Source: Aporrectodea caliginosa (lineage: Eukaryota; Annelida; Clitellata; Crassiclitellata; Lumbricidae). From it: a DNA stretch of 64,000 nucleotides. Shown piece after piece: positions 1-11,500 of the stretch. The translations under genes and the position numbers were made by a program. The first letter of the stretch is position 1. Each line of letters begins with the position of its first letter. The notes under the pieces were generated by a model. It made no database searches, was not told where the DNA came from, and was given only the letters and a program-made list of their open reading frames with translations. The DNA is taken from contig JACEVL010000415.1 of assembly GCA_020284085.1 (NCBI GenBank), forward strand, positions 2,238,227-2,302,226, written 5' to 3'.

Positions 1-1230
1 TATGAGCTGAAAGTAATTGGGATGAGATAGAAATTCGAATAGCTAAAGTAAGTTTCGAGTTGCTTTGACCTAGAAAATCGGCAATGGCCGTGGTTGCAAA
101 AAATGTGAGCTTAGTGTAATTAGGTCACCAAATCTGTAAATGGTTGCGCTGACCTAGAAATTCGCCCGTGGCGACTTCTGATTGGTTGCTAGATGCTCCG
201 TGTGACGTAAGATTGCTTATTAAGCATGCGTGACGTGAACAAATGGCCTTACTATGGGCGGTATTGAAATAAGCTCGCTGAAAAGTTAAATTTAAAATGG
301 CCATATATCGGCGTTTAAATAAAATTGCGAACTGAAAATAGTCGCGTTGACCTAGACGTTGCGTAATAATGCTTTGTAAATTTTTTTCAACTCGCTAAAC
401 CGTTCCGTTTCGGAGCCTTTAGCCGGACAGCGATGCATTGCAAACATACATACATACATACGGAAGGACAAACTTTAAGAATTATAATATAAGATGCCGG
501 TGCCCTTCAGACCAGACCCGTTCACGAGGGCTGCAGAAAGTTGCACCCTCTGAAAATGTGTCCGCACGCAAGTTATCCCACATCCGGTATTGGTCGGTGA
601 CAGCTGTCAATCAATGTACATTTAACTAGTCTCTAGGAATCAATACCAAATTTGGAGGCTGTTTTCCAGTAGATGTTGCTGATACATTGAATACAGTGAT
701 GGGATTTGGGAAATAGCCCTTGCAAGTTACCGTGAGAAAATTAATTCCTCTGCCTGCGATGTATTACCCTCCCCACCCCTTCAACCATCGGACGCATGTT
801 AACAATGACCATGGGAAACTTTAGCCCGTTTATTGCTCTACGTAACGGTGCCCTTATTCACATACCTCTGGCAAGGAAAGCAATGTTATCAATGTCGCAA
901 ATGTGCACCTCTGGCACGCAAAGGTTAAATTCATGTGTCAATAAAAAGAATGTGTGAAAAAAATTTTTTGGAAACAATTAATTTTTTTTTTTAAATTTAT
1001 AAAAAATTTTCACAAAATTTTCACAGTCGGGCCTAAAAAAGTGACTCGGTCGGGTTACCGGAAACACAACACTATTTTCTTTTGGCCTAAGCAGTATTCT
1101 TGCTGTCTTGTAGACAGTCCATTACATTTTGTGCAGGAAAAAATTGGGGCAACCCAGTTCATCCCAAAGTGAACAAACTCCCTAAAAGTAGCTTTTTTAC
1201 TTTAAACTCTGAAGCATTAGGTTTTGTCAG
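1..1230. other. No gene seen; AT-rich non-coding DNA
   Basis: I see no convincing coding exon here. Three dispersed copies of a short motif around TGACCTAGA occur near 62-82, 146-167 and 342-362. A (CATA)n microsatellite lies at about 445-460. The short open frames at 438-629 and 954-1172 have no recognisable composition or motif. Confidence 0.5.
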
Positions 1231-1232
1231 TT

Positions 1233-1527
1233 TTTGAATTGTAGTAAAATGTGTCATGAATTGAACGAAAAAGTGTGAGACATTTATATTACTTTCTTAT
1301 TTCCTGAGAATACCATTGCAAAAAAATAGGCGAACTCGAATCTGCATCCGACAGAGCACAGTTCTTAGTCTTTTTATACAATCATCACTGGAAATATACT
1401 GTCTGATGGCTCTGAAAAGTCTGACAAATTATTGTTGAACTATTGTTCAACAATAATTTGTCAGAAAGTAATATAAATGTCTCACACTTTTTCGTTCAAT
1501 TCATGACACATTTTACTACAATTCAAA
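1233..1527. repeat. Perfect 64-bp inverted repeat with a nested 20-bp hairpin
   Basis: Bases 1233-1296 and 1464-1527 are exact reverse complements over 64 bp. Abutting the right arm is a second perfect palindrome: 1421-1440 and 1445-1464 pair exactly around the 4-base loop TATT. The intervening 167 bp otherwise show no structure. Perfect identity over both arms implies a recent event. The layout fits a foldback element or a serial template-switch product; no target-site duplication is evident. Confidence 0.9.
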
Positions 1528-1704
1528 CACTGTTTGGGCATACATGACGCCAAGCTGTATATAAATGTAATGGGATTTAAGTCTTTTCTTGTTAGTTTTG
1601 GCTGAATGAGAAACAGATAATTTTCCATGAAACTGCTAAAGAAGTATATTAGACAATAGTCTCCATAGAAAGTTTGTATATTGTAATGAATCATCCAGCC
1701 ATTG

Positions 1705-3190
1705 ACATTGTATTGTATTGTATTTAAAGATTTATAAAGTACCTCACAGTGCACACCAATCATAGGCGCTCCAAGTGCGAAAGTCCTCGAGAATAAAGAC
1801 AAGTTTTGAAGAAGTAAAAAAATGTAGCAGGACCGCCAGAGCGAACAAAGGGGGAAGTTGATTCCATAGTGAAAGGCTAATGCAGGCTAAGGCACGGGAC
1901 TGGGCAAAGGTCGTTCTCACATGAGGAATAAAAAGGTCAAGACGATCCGAGCGTAGCAGACGAAGGGAAGCAGCCGAGGTAGGCCAACGTATCGAGTCAC
2001 AGAGGTATTTCGGGGCAAGACCTAGGTAGGATCGGCAAATGAAGACAAGTATCATTAACTAGATGCGTGCAGCATGGGCGCCCGCAGATAATTTTGCAGG
2101 AGGGGCAAAACACTTTGGTCACTATTAAAGTTTGTAGAAAGAGCTTCAAAATGCAAGACAGGAATTTTAAAAAGAGGTATTTTTAATAGAAAATTGTTTT
2201 ATTCTTACTTAAAGTGAAATTTCCCAGTTTCACTTTGTGAATCATTAGTAAGTCTATCATTAGTGCTTTTGTGCGAGGAAATTTAGTAAACACCAAAAAG
2301 TAGTAGTTAAAAAGGTAGGTGTCAATTTTCCAGGGGAGGGTAAGTGCTCCCTCTTGCCCCTATGTGCGGGCACCAGTAAGTGGAAGCCAATGTAGTTGTT
2401 CAAACATGAATGTAGAGATATGGGAGAATCGCGGCAGATGGGCAATAAGTCTGGTAGCTGCATTAAAAACCGATTGGAGAGGGGAGAGGTGCACTTTAGG
2501 GAGGCCAACAAAGAGGAAATTACAATAGTCAATGCGAGTGCAAATAAAGGCATGAACTATTGAGGTAATAACCAAAGAGAAACAGATCATGGGATGGCAA
2601 TCCGATGATCTGTTTCTTCTTTGGTTGTTATCAGGCGTCAGAGATGGTAAGTGATGGGGCGAAAGCCATCAAAAACGGATTCTGAAGAAAGGAATCGAGG
2701 CGGAGGAGAATCAACTGTTGACGCACGGAGACCGTCCATTTGACCTGTTAGCATCTTTAGGAAATCATTCGCCGCTAAAGAAGGAGTCTCTGGTGGACGT
2801 GAAGAGCGACCGAGGAGTCCAGAAGCGTTTAGTATTATGAGCATTTCGAATGACGAGGAGCTCCCAATAGGTAGCCAGCCTCTTTATGACGATAGAGTTT
2901 GCTGGGTCCTTGGATCGACGATATCATCTTTCGAGACAGCGAGAGCGTCAACGTAGTCAAACCAGACAGCCAAAGGTCGAACACGAGTCTTGACGTTTCG
3001 AAGTGGTAAGATGGTGTCAAGAAGTTGATCTAGGGTAGAGGTGTAGAGATGAAATTATTGAGGGATAGATAGGGCATTGAGCATCGAGGAAGGAGACATG
3101 AGCTGAGAGCTATGGATGGCGTTGCCGAGAGTACGACGATCAAGGGATTTCCATCCACGTAACTTGTGAATGGGGTGAGAGTAGAGGGAC
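1705..3190 (-). mobile_element. Broken CR1/L2-like LINE, RT core deleted
   Basis: Read on the minus strand, 3020-2638 encodes the linker before the reverse transcriptase, ending in F-x-G-F-R-P-I-T. Bases 2590-2360 then encode the post-RT segment with the family signature D-Y-C-N followed by L-H-W-L-P-L. Bases 2055-1744 encode the C-terminal segment (G-L-A-P-K-Y-L, then S-L-W-N-Q-L-P-P). The RT core between 2638 and 2590 is missing, and about 300 bp of foreign sequence splits L-H-W-L-P from G-L-A-P. The 3' end at about 1705-1725 is a short ATACA-type repeat, typical of such LINEs. Dead copy. The family is recognised by motif order only. Confidence 0.75.
2072..2372. mobile_element. Probable non-autonomous insertion inside the LINE
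   Basis: About 300 bp interrupt the LINE coding sequence between two conserved motifs. The ends are loosely inverted (GGGCGCCCGCA at the left, TGCGGGCACC at the right). No coding sequence is present. No clean target duplication could be defined, so the class is undetermined. Confidence 0.45.
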
Positions 3191-3444
3191 ATATATCTTA
3201 TATATCATCATTTAACATATATGGACATATATATAATATATATCTGTATTAGCAGGTCTATCATTAAAAGTGTTTCGAGAATCCAAACAGGGGTTTCTTA
3301 GAGTTACATTGCACTGTTGGTAAATATTAAAAACTGATTTTAGTCCAGAAAATATAATAAACTGTGAGTTAATGACATGGAACACACTTCTTCAGCTGAG
3401 AAGTCATACAGATAAGAAGTTGTGAAAATGTGGTTATGTTTCAG

Positions 3445-3609
3445 GCGAAAGATAAATTTGCGACCGCCAGTGAACGTCATCTTGGAGCGCAAATGTCGCA
3501 AAGCCTACACGACCTGGTTTCACCATTCTACCTACATCACTGCCTTACGGACAAGGAGATTGATGGCAACGACATGGTATGGATGACACCGACATACAAA
3601 GCTCCCTAA
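3445..3609 (+). CDS. Possible orphan terminal exon
   Basis: A plausible acceptor (gttatgtttcag) precedes an open frame of 54 codons starting at GCG and ending in TAA at 3607-3609. The composition looks protein-like, with a segment Q-S-L-H-D-L-V-S-P-F-Y and then D-K-E-I-D-G-N-D. I do not recognise the protein and see no partner exon upstream within the window. It could equally be chance or a decayed element. Confidence 0.25.
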   Translation, partial: AKDKFATASERHLGAQMSQSLHDLVSPFYLHHCLTDKEIDGNDMVWMTPTYKAP

Positions 3610-3894
3610 GATAGACAGGGGCACAGGCTGCAAGACAATTACTCATAAGCATTAGGATCCTGAAACTCCATGCATTCTTGCAAAGCCAACCAGTGCAGTT
3701 CCACCCGTATTCATTCATTCATTCCAAGAATTTATAGCACCTCTTCAACACGACTTCAAGAGCTACTCAGAGGCATGAGAGCTAGATATATGCATGAGCT
3801 TAGCTATGCAGTCGATCAGGTGAACTCTGGTTTTAGAACAAATTGTAGCTGACTGATGTGTGATAGGTTTAAGCCCGTATAGGTAGCATGGTCA

Positions 3895-4895
3895 TATGTA
3901 ATGTACTGTAATGTAGTTAGTAACTTCTATTGTGCCGGTGTCTAATGCACAAGGCATCAACCAATGGCACATAAAAGCAAGCCGTGATGAGGTCAACATC
4001 CAGAAGATCAGTCCATAAGAGACAGAGAGACAGCCTACGGTGGGTAAGCAATTTTTAAGAGGTAAGTTTTAAGCCGAGAACGAAATGACACATGTGACTG
4101 AGCACAGCGCACAGACACAGGGAGAGAGTTCCAAAAGTAGGCCCATCAACCGAAAAAGCTCGTTCACCTAGAACATTTCTTGATTTAGGCATGACCAGAC
4201 GAAGATAATTAGATGACCTCATTGAATATCGATAAGTCTGGGGAATAAGCACTGATTTTAAATATTCTGGTTGGCCGGAGTCCACAGTTTTAAAAACTAT
4301 AAGCCCCAGTTTGAAACAAATTCTTTGCTGAACAGGAAGCCAATGCAAAGATTTAAGCACAGGAGTTATATGTTCATATTTAGATGTATTAGTTATGACT
4401 CTAGCCAAAGAGTTCTGAACTCTCTGCAGCTTCAGTGTGTTTGACTTATTGATACCAATAAGGAGCAAGTTACAGTAATCTAGGCTACTGGAAACCAATG
4501 CATTTGCTAGAGAGATCCTTGCAGATATGGGCACATAACGCCTAATTCTGCGTATGTCACGAATGAACTTATAATTATGATGACTTACAGATACTGTTAA
4601 CATGGTCAGTGAGAGACATGGTAGAATTGAAAACAATGCCTAAGTTACGTGCAGCATCGGCTAACTCAGCAATTGAGTCACCCAGTTTCAATAGCTTAAG
4701 CTGATAAAACTTTTCAGTTGCTGTGGAGTGCCCAGTAGCAGAAATTCAGTCTTTGATGGGTTTAGAAGGAGTTTATTGGCCACCATCCAGGACTTTACTT
4801 TATCAAAGACGGCACACAACAGCTGTATTGATGAGTCACATGACAGACTGTCAAATGAAAGGTAGATTTGAGTATCATTGTGACGTCACTTCCGG
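3895..4895 (-). mobile_element. 5'-truncated CR1-like LINE, C-terminal RT half
   Basis: On the minus strand a decayed A-D-D-T-Q-I-Y box (now N-D-T-Q-I-Y) lies near 4870. It is followed by W-M-V-A-N-K-L-L-L-N with K-T-E-F-L-L-L, then in the frame 4636-4055 by S-L-D-Y-C-N-L-L-L and L-H-W-L-P-V-Q-Q-R-I. This order (catalytic box, thumb, D-Y-C-N, L-H-W-L-P) is the standard C-terminal half of CR1/L2-type ORF2. At least one frameshift (near 4690) separates the box from the long frame. The endonuclease and the first half of RT are absent. Non-functional. Confidence 0.8.
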
Positions 4896-4899
4896 CCAA

Positions 4900-5760
4900 T
4901 GCAAATGATTTAATTGGTTTGTCCAATGGGGGAGGTGTTCCATGATGTCGCTCGATCCCGGATGAAGAAAGAGGCAATTTGGTGCTTCCCAGCCACGGGT
5001 TCAAATCCCAAGTGGGGCGGAACCTTGCGGCTGGTTCCCTATAATCAGGTCTCACCTTCCGGCTCAAACGCTCGTTGCGACGGACCGGAAGTCTACGACC
5101 AGAATCACTGGCTTCCAAATCTTTACTTACGAGGTATTCTTGGCCCGATGGCTGGATTCCCTGGACAACCGAGCAGGTCGTAACCATGTTCTCTACATAA
5201 TCAGGGTTCGTTTTGGATTGAGCGAAAGTCTTATTTAGTTCAGACTCCTCATTGACGGAATCCTCTTATTTACTAAGGCGCTCTGAAATTAATCCAACGG
5301 TTTCACTCTGATGTTCTAATATTCCTGTTTGTTGATCCATGAACCATCTTTGTTCTTCCCGTTGTCTATCTAAGGCTTCAGCCTGGCGCGATATAAATGT
5401 CCTCTGATCTTCTTGCAATCTAGCAGACGTTTCTGATTGGCGCGATATAAATGTTCGCTGTTCCTCTTGTTGTCTACTTAATGCATTCCCATGGCTTTCT
5501 ATGATTCCAGATTGTCACGCTAGGACTTCTGCTTGTCTAGCCGATGTTTCCACTTGGTGCGATATAAATGAACTCATCATTCTTTCTAACCTTTCAAAAG
5601 CCATCTCCATTGCCGAGGTAGGCCTAGATAAAGCTTCAACAGGCTCATCTCTTGTCGGGCCTATATCTTGTTGGCACTGTTCTAAATCTTCAGATTCACT
5701 AATAGAAGTTTGAGACATGACTAGACTTTTACCAGAACATTCAATGAACAGAGTAATCAT
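4900..5760 (-). pseudogene. Decayed Gag-like coiled-coil ORF
   Basis: On the minus strand the frame starting at 5760 (ATG, then M-S-Q-T-S-I-S-E-S-E-D) continues past single stops at about 5514 and 5265. The middle part repeats a Gln/Glu-rich pattern (E-E-Q-R-T-F-I-S-R-Q, then E-D-Q-R-T-F-I-S-R-Q, then R-E-E-Q-R-W-F-M-D-Q-Q), which predicts a coiled coil with roughly 17-residue internal repeats. Such N-terminal coiled coils are common in Gag proteins of LTR retrotransposons, but no zinc knuckle, protease or LTR is visible, so the assignment is inference. Towards 4997-5008 the plus strand carries a GGTTCAAATCC B-box match, so a tRNA-related SINE may be fused there. Confidence 0.4.
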
Positions 5761-6261
5761 ACAAACAGATTCTATTTATAATTGTACAATCATATTTCCC
5801 CGTTTAAATCAGTTTCAAAATATGACAATATAAAAAGGAAGCGAATTCTAACGTTTTCCCATTACTATAGGCCAGAGGAATTTAATTGGCAGATCGAAGT
5901 TCAAACCTGCTTCTAGCGAGTAGCAATCATCTCTTTCTTACAGAAGAATTCCATTCACAGAATAATAACGCTCCAGAATAGTACAGCTCCGTAAGAATTT
6001 CCACAGATTGAAGTATTTCGCAATCCAAGTGTAATTCTTAACTTCTCAATTCTTCTACGACATTACTACTGACGAATTCAACTGACGTAACGCAAATAAA
6101 TCCCGTTTCGCTAACGATTACCTTCTCTCTCAAAAGACATTACGCTTAATCGGTGGATATTTCGATTGAGCAAATTACTTTACTCTAGAAGAACTCAAAT
6201 CCTCAGCGCCCCAAGAAACTTTGCGACCAATCCGTTGAACGCCGACAGAGCAACCGACTAT
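5761..6261. other. No gene seen
   Basis: No coding frame, repeat or RNA is apparent. It lies just upstream of the Gag-like ORF (minus strand) and could be its leader, but no LTR or primer-binding site was found. Confidence 0.4.
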
Positions 6262-7070
6262 CATCATCATATATTCGTTTAATTTGTTAATAACAGACAT
6301 AACGCTGTAGGTGTACATAGAAAATAAAATACATCTAGATCTTATAGTATGAATTAATAATAGCTTAGTAAGAGTTCAGGAATAACATACGAGATATAAA
6401 ATTTCGTGAGTCCTTGTCAGGAAGGTTAAAGTTATGTGGTCTGATCCTAAGAAAATAGGGCGTAAAATGTTGGTTAGGAAACAGGCATCGGAGTGAATGA
6501 TTCTCATTTAAGAGGACGGTCTTAAAGAGTGAAGTGTCTGCGTTATTAGCAAGAACATTTGTAGAAGGTGAATCTGACTGAATAAAACCAGAGCGTTTTA
6601 ATCTGTTATTAAGACGTTCAATGCGGGATTTGTCCTTTTCGCTCGCCAGTCCCCACCAGGCGGGGGAAGCATACATTGTTCTGGCGATGATGGTGGCGCG
6701 GGTGATCAGTTGTAGAGAATCTGCAGATGCACCATGGTTTTTGAGTGTTTTAAGGGCGAAGATTGAAGCAGAGCCACTTTTGACGACTTTGTTGATGTGT
6801 TCCGTGACTGAAAGTTTCTCATCGATGGTGACGCCTAGGGCTTTAATTGAGGTAGAGCGAGGAATACCGGTGATTGAGGGTTTGTTGGAGAGTGAAGATT
6901 GGTTATGCTTGATGACTGCCATTTCACGGGTTTTGGAAGAGTTGATTTTTAAGTTCTTTTCCTCTGACCAGTTGTGGATATGTTGAAGTTCTGTTTCTGC
7001 GGTGTGAAGGGAGTTAGATCCGATGAATAGGTAAGAATCGTCAGCGTATTTGGAGAGACGTATTTGGAGA
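6262..7070 (-). mobile_element. 5'-truncated LINE with YADD box
   Basis: The minus-strand frame is open from about 7065 down to the stop at 6365. It begins with K-Y-A-D-D-S-Y-L-F, the RT catalytic box, followed by H-N-W-S-E-E-K-N-L-K-I-N with S-K-T (thumb) and then Y-A-S-P-A-W-W-G-L-A-S. It ends with L-R-I-R-P-H-N-F and F-I-S-R-M-L-F. This is the C-terminal third of a non-LTR ORF2. The 3' end carries an ATG-repeat tail at about 6262-6275. The open frame has no internal stop, so the copy is relatively young, but the endonuclease and most of RT are missing. Confidence 0.8.
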
Positions 7071-7194
7071 GACTAAGCTTCAGCAGCCTCTTTATTTATA
7101 TATACATACAGAACCTTGGCCTGCTTCTGCAACAGGCGCTGTCCACGCGCCCATCGTTGCTCATCACCCATCAATATCTTGGCCAAAGTTCTAG
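7071..7194. other. Spacer between two LINE fragments
   Basis: About 120 bp with no coding signal. The minus strand contains an AATAAA-type hexamer near 7094-7101, which could be the 3' end of the neighbouring element. Confidence 0.3.
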
Positions 7195-8545
7195 TCAACA
7201 GCTGCACTTAAAAAGGTCATCGTGACCTGTTTCCTTCTCTGTCTTTAAAAGTCGGCCACAGATCATTTCATCGATCAAGGTAAGTACTAAACCAATTTGA
7301 TGCAGGCCCAGAGATCCCGCACCAGTTCTCGAGGTGATGAAGAAGAATAGAATGAACCACAGTATCATAAGCAGCAGACAAGTCAAGAAGTGCTGTTACA
7401 TTACCCCTGTCCATTGAGCATATAATATTATCAATATAAACAGTAAGAAGTGCAGATTCTGTTGAGTGAAACTTACGATAGGCAGACTAAAAGGGGAGAT
7501 TAGTGAATTTGTTGACAGGTGAGTTTGCATGCGATTCATGACTATCCGTTCAAGGGCTTTAGATATAAAATTCAAGGTTGAGATGGGATTTGACAGGTTA
7601 TCAGGATCAAGAGATGGATTCTTAAGCAGTGGATGAACTATGGCATGAGCAAAAGCAGATGGGAAGGATCCCTCATGCAATGAGAAATTAAAAATCAATG
7701 TTATGGTGGGACCTAGGACATCAAAGCACTCTTTGAGAAACCAAGTAGGAATGGTGTTAAGGAGACCGGTTTTGTTAGCCGAGGAAAGATAAGTGTTCAA
7801 ACCTCTTCCAGAATAGTTGGCAGAAAGTAGTCCGTGATAGGGATGAACAATATGGATGGAGGCATTTGTCTCATGGAGAGGAACTAACCAATTTAAGACG
7901 TATACCAGAAATGGTTTCTGCAAAAAGGTGAAGAATTTATTTGCAAGATCATGGGCAGCTAAGAACACAGTAGGGGATACATATAACTTCTCTCAATGTA
8001 ACAATTTATTTAAGGCCAACCACAAGGTTTTTGATGATTTCTGAACTTTCAGCGATTAAATTAGTTAACTATGCAGATTTTGCAGATGAAACAAGTTTCC
8101 GCACACGTTTGCATTGTTGCTTAAACCTAATGTGATCAGAAGGCAGACAAGAGTGGCACCACCAACACTCAAGTTGACGGCTTCGACACCTAGCCGCAGA
8201 AATGGCTAAATTCAACCAAGGTTGTGGAGTGTGCTCTACAACCCTCTTAAGTTTAAAAGGAAATTGCTTATCAGCCAGCTCACTTAGAGTGGAATGGAAC
8301 TGCAGAGCCAGCTCGGTAGCTGTTTGTGCAGGAGATAGCCACAGCGAAGATGACAAGATATCGTTCTTTAGCTTATTTAAATCAATTTTATGCTAGGGAC
8401 GAAATTTTTACGATTTTATAAGTTGGTGGCAGTTTAAATGGGAAGTCAACTTTCTTAGAAAATGGCAACATGATCTGAAAAATATGATTCTACAGAAGTA
8501 AAGGAATTAAGTGATTTAGAGTTAGAACCAGTTATAAGTCAACTG
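7195..8545 (-). mobile_element. CR1-like LINE fragment, endonuclease end to mid-RT
   Basis: Minus strand, 5' to 3'. The end of an APE-type endonuclease (S-D-H-V-A-I-F) lies near 8465. The linker at 8356-8069 has the Arg/Cys-rich segment C-R-S-R-Q-L-E-C-W-W. The N-terminal RT is at about 7840-7400 (S-A-N-K-T-G-L-L-N-T-I-P, P-L-L-K-N-P, F-I-S-K-A-L-E-R). After a frameshift near 7430 comes the first catalytic Asp region (L-L-D-L-S-A-A-Y-D-T-V) at 7410-7300. The copy breaks off before the YADD box. Several frameshifts and stops make it a pseudogene. Confidence 0.75.
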
Positions 8546-8553
8546 ATGTATAT

Positions 8554-11500
8554 AAATGCCAGGGTCATGGCAGCTTTGAATGTTGGCGAGCAGTGGTAGA
8601 AACATTCCTCACGTGTTCTGAAAGGGTCAATTCCTGGTCCATGGTCACACAAATCCCGCACACAGGTAGAAAAAGAGACACCAGGAAAACTGTGCTCCAG
8701 ATTGGATAGATCGACTTTGGACACCTGCCCACGACTTCCAACCTTATTTTATCTGACCTTATCCACTGACATGCTAACCACTGGACTATCTCACTCCCTT
8801 AACTTTACCTAATTCTCAATTTACTTTGCCATACTCTTCTTGACTCTACCTAACCTAATCTTTGTCTGATCTGCAGTTGCATCTGATGTTTTCCTCGTCT
8901 AGGAAACTCGTCCCTTGCGAAAAGGACAAGCCGGCCGATCGCTTCGCTCACAAGTATGTTCTGCTCAGTCAGAGGAGCAGGAAGCTGATTCCGGTGAAGA
9001 GCTACTTCCGTCACGTCTTCGACAAAACGTGCGTTTTCATTTTCTTTGATAGTCATCAGAATTTTTACTTTTTATTAACCAGATTGGCCTTATTAGCTAC
9101 ATCAGTCCGAGTGAATGTCCCATGCGCCTCTCTACGTTTGCATGCAGGTTTGCATACAGATGGTGGCTTATTTCAGCGATTTGAATCTCAGGCTGGTACG
9201 ATCCACACATGGGAAACTTAAATGGAGCGGCACCCTTTCAAACAGGCAGCGGTGGTTAAAGGTAAATTCCTGGTCCATGGTCACACAAATCCCGCTCAGT
9301 GGTAGAAAAAGAGACACCAGGAAAACTGCTGCAGATTGGATAGATCGTCTTTGGATACCTGCCCACGACTCCCAACCTTATCTTATCTGACCTTATCCAC
9401 TGACATGCTAACCACTGGACTATCTCACTCCCTTAACTTTACCTAATTCTCAATTTACTTTGCCATACTCTTCTTGACTCTACCTAACCTAATCTTTGTC
9501 TGATCTGCGGTTGCATCTGATGTTTTCCTCATCTAGGAAGCTCATACCTTGCAAAAAGGACAAGTCGGCCGATCGCTTCGCTCACAATTATGTGCTGCTC
9601 AGTCAGAGGAGCAGGAAGCTGATTCCGGTGAAGAGCTACTTCAGTCACGTCTTCGTCAAAGTGTACGTTTTTATTTTCTCTGACAGTTATCAAAATTTTT
9701 ACTTTTTATTAGCCAAATTGGCCTTATTAGCTACATGGCAGCTTTGGATGTTGGCGAGCAGTGGTAGAAGCATTCCTTACATGTTCTAAAAGGGTCAATT
9801 CCTGGTCCATGGTCACACAAAATCCCGCACACAGGTAGAAAAAGAGACACCAGGAAAACTGTGCTGCAGATTGGATAGATCGACTTTGGCCACCTGCCCA
9901 CGACTCCCAACCTTATTTTATGTGACCTTATCCACTGACATGCTAACCACTGGACTATCTCACTCCCTTAACTTTACCTAATTCTCAATTTACTTTGCCA
10001 TACTCTTCTTGACTCTACCTAACCTAATCTTTGTCTGATCTGCAGTTGCATCGGATGTTTTCTTCATCTAGGAAGCTCATACCTTGCGAAAAGGACAAGC
10101 CGGCCGATCGCTTCGCTCACAAGTATGTTCTGCTCAGTCAGAGGAGCAGGAAGCTGATTCCGGTGAAGAGCTACTTCAGTCACGTCTTCGTCAAAACGTA
10201 CGTTTTTATTTTTGTCTGATAGTTATCAAAATTTTACTTTTTATTAACCAAATTGGCCTTATTAGCTACATCAGTCCGAGTGAATGTCCCATGCGCCTCT
10301 CTACGTTTGCATGCAGGTTTGCATACAGATGGTGGCTTATTTCAGCGATTTGAATCTCAGGCTGGTACGGTCCACACATGGGGAACTTAAATGGAGCGGC
10401 ACCCTTTCAAACAGGCGCGGCACCTTGTCAAACAGGCGCGGCACCCTTTCAAACAGGCAGCGGTGGTTAAAGGTAAATTCCTGGTCCATGGTCACACAGT
10501 GGTAGAAAAAGAGACACCAGGAAAACTGCTGCAGATTGGATAGATCGTCTTTGGACACCTGCCCACGACTCCCAACCTTATTTTATCTGACCTTATCCAC
10601 TGACATGCTAACCACTGGACTACCTCACTCTCTTAACTTTACCTAATTCTCAATTTACTTGCCATACTCTTCTTGACTCTACCTTACCTAATCTTTGTCT
10701 GATCTGCGGTTGCATCTGATGTTTTCCTCGTCTAGGAAACTCGTCCCTTGCGAAAGGGACAAGCCGGCCGATCGCTTCGCTCACAGGTATGTTCTGCTCA
10801 GTCAGAGGAGCAGGAAGCTGATTCCGGTGAAGAGCTACTTCCGTCACGTCTTCGACAAAACGTGCGTTTTCATTTTCTTTGATAGTCATCAGAATTTTTA
10901 CTTTTTATTAACCAGATTGGCCTTATTAGCTACATCAGTCCGAGTGAATGTCCCATGCGCCCTCTCTACGTTTGCATGCAGGTTTGCATACAGATAGTGG
11001 CTTATTTCAGCGATTTGAATCTCAGGCTGGTACGATCCACACATGGGAAACCTAAATGGAGCGGCACCCTTTCAAACAGGCAGCGGTGGTTAAAGGTAAA
11101 TTCCTGGTTCATGGTCACACAAATCCCGCTCATTGGTAGAAAAAGAGACACCAGGAAAACTGCTGCAGATTGGATAGATCGTCTTTGGACACCTGCCCAC
11201 GACTCCCAACCTTATCTTATCTGACCTTATCCACTGACATGCTAACCACTGGACTACCTCACTCTCTTAACTTTACCTAAATCTCAATTTACTTGCCGTA
11301 CTCTTCTTGACTCTACCTTACCTAATCTTTGTCTGATCTGCGGTTGCATCTGATGTCTGAGTCAGAGGAGCAGGAAGCTGATTCCGGTGAAGAGCTACTT
11401 CAGTCACGTCTTCGTCAAAACGTACGTTTTTATTTTCTCTGATAGTCATCAAAATTTTTACTTTTTAGTAGCCAAATTGGCCTTATTAGCTACATGGCAG

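Noticed and set aside
4997..5008. tRNA gene from the GGTTCAAATCC B-box
   Set aside because: No A-box at the right distance and no acceptor stem pairing; at most a tRNA-related SINE scrap inside the Gag-like region.
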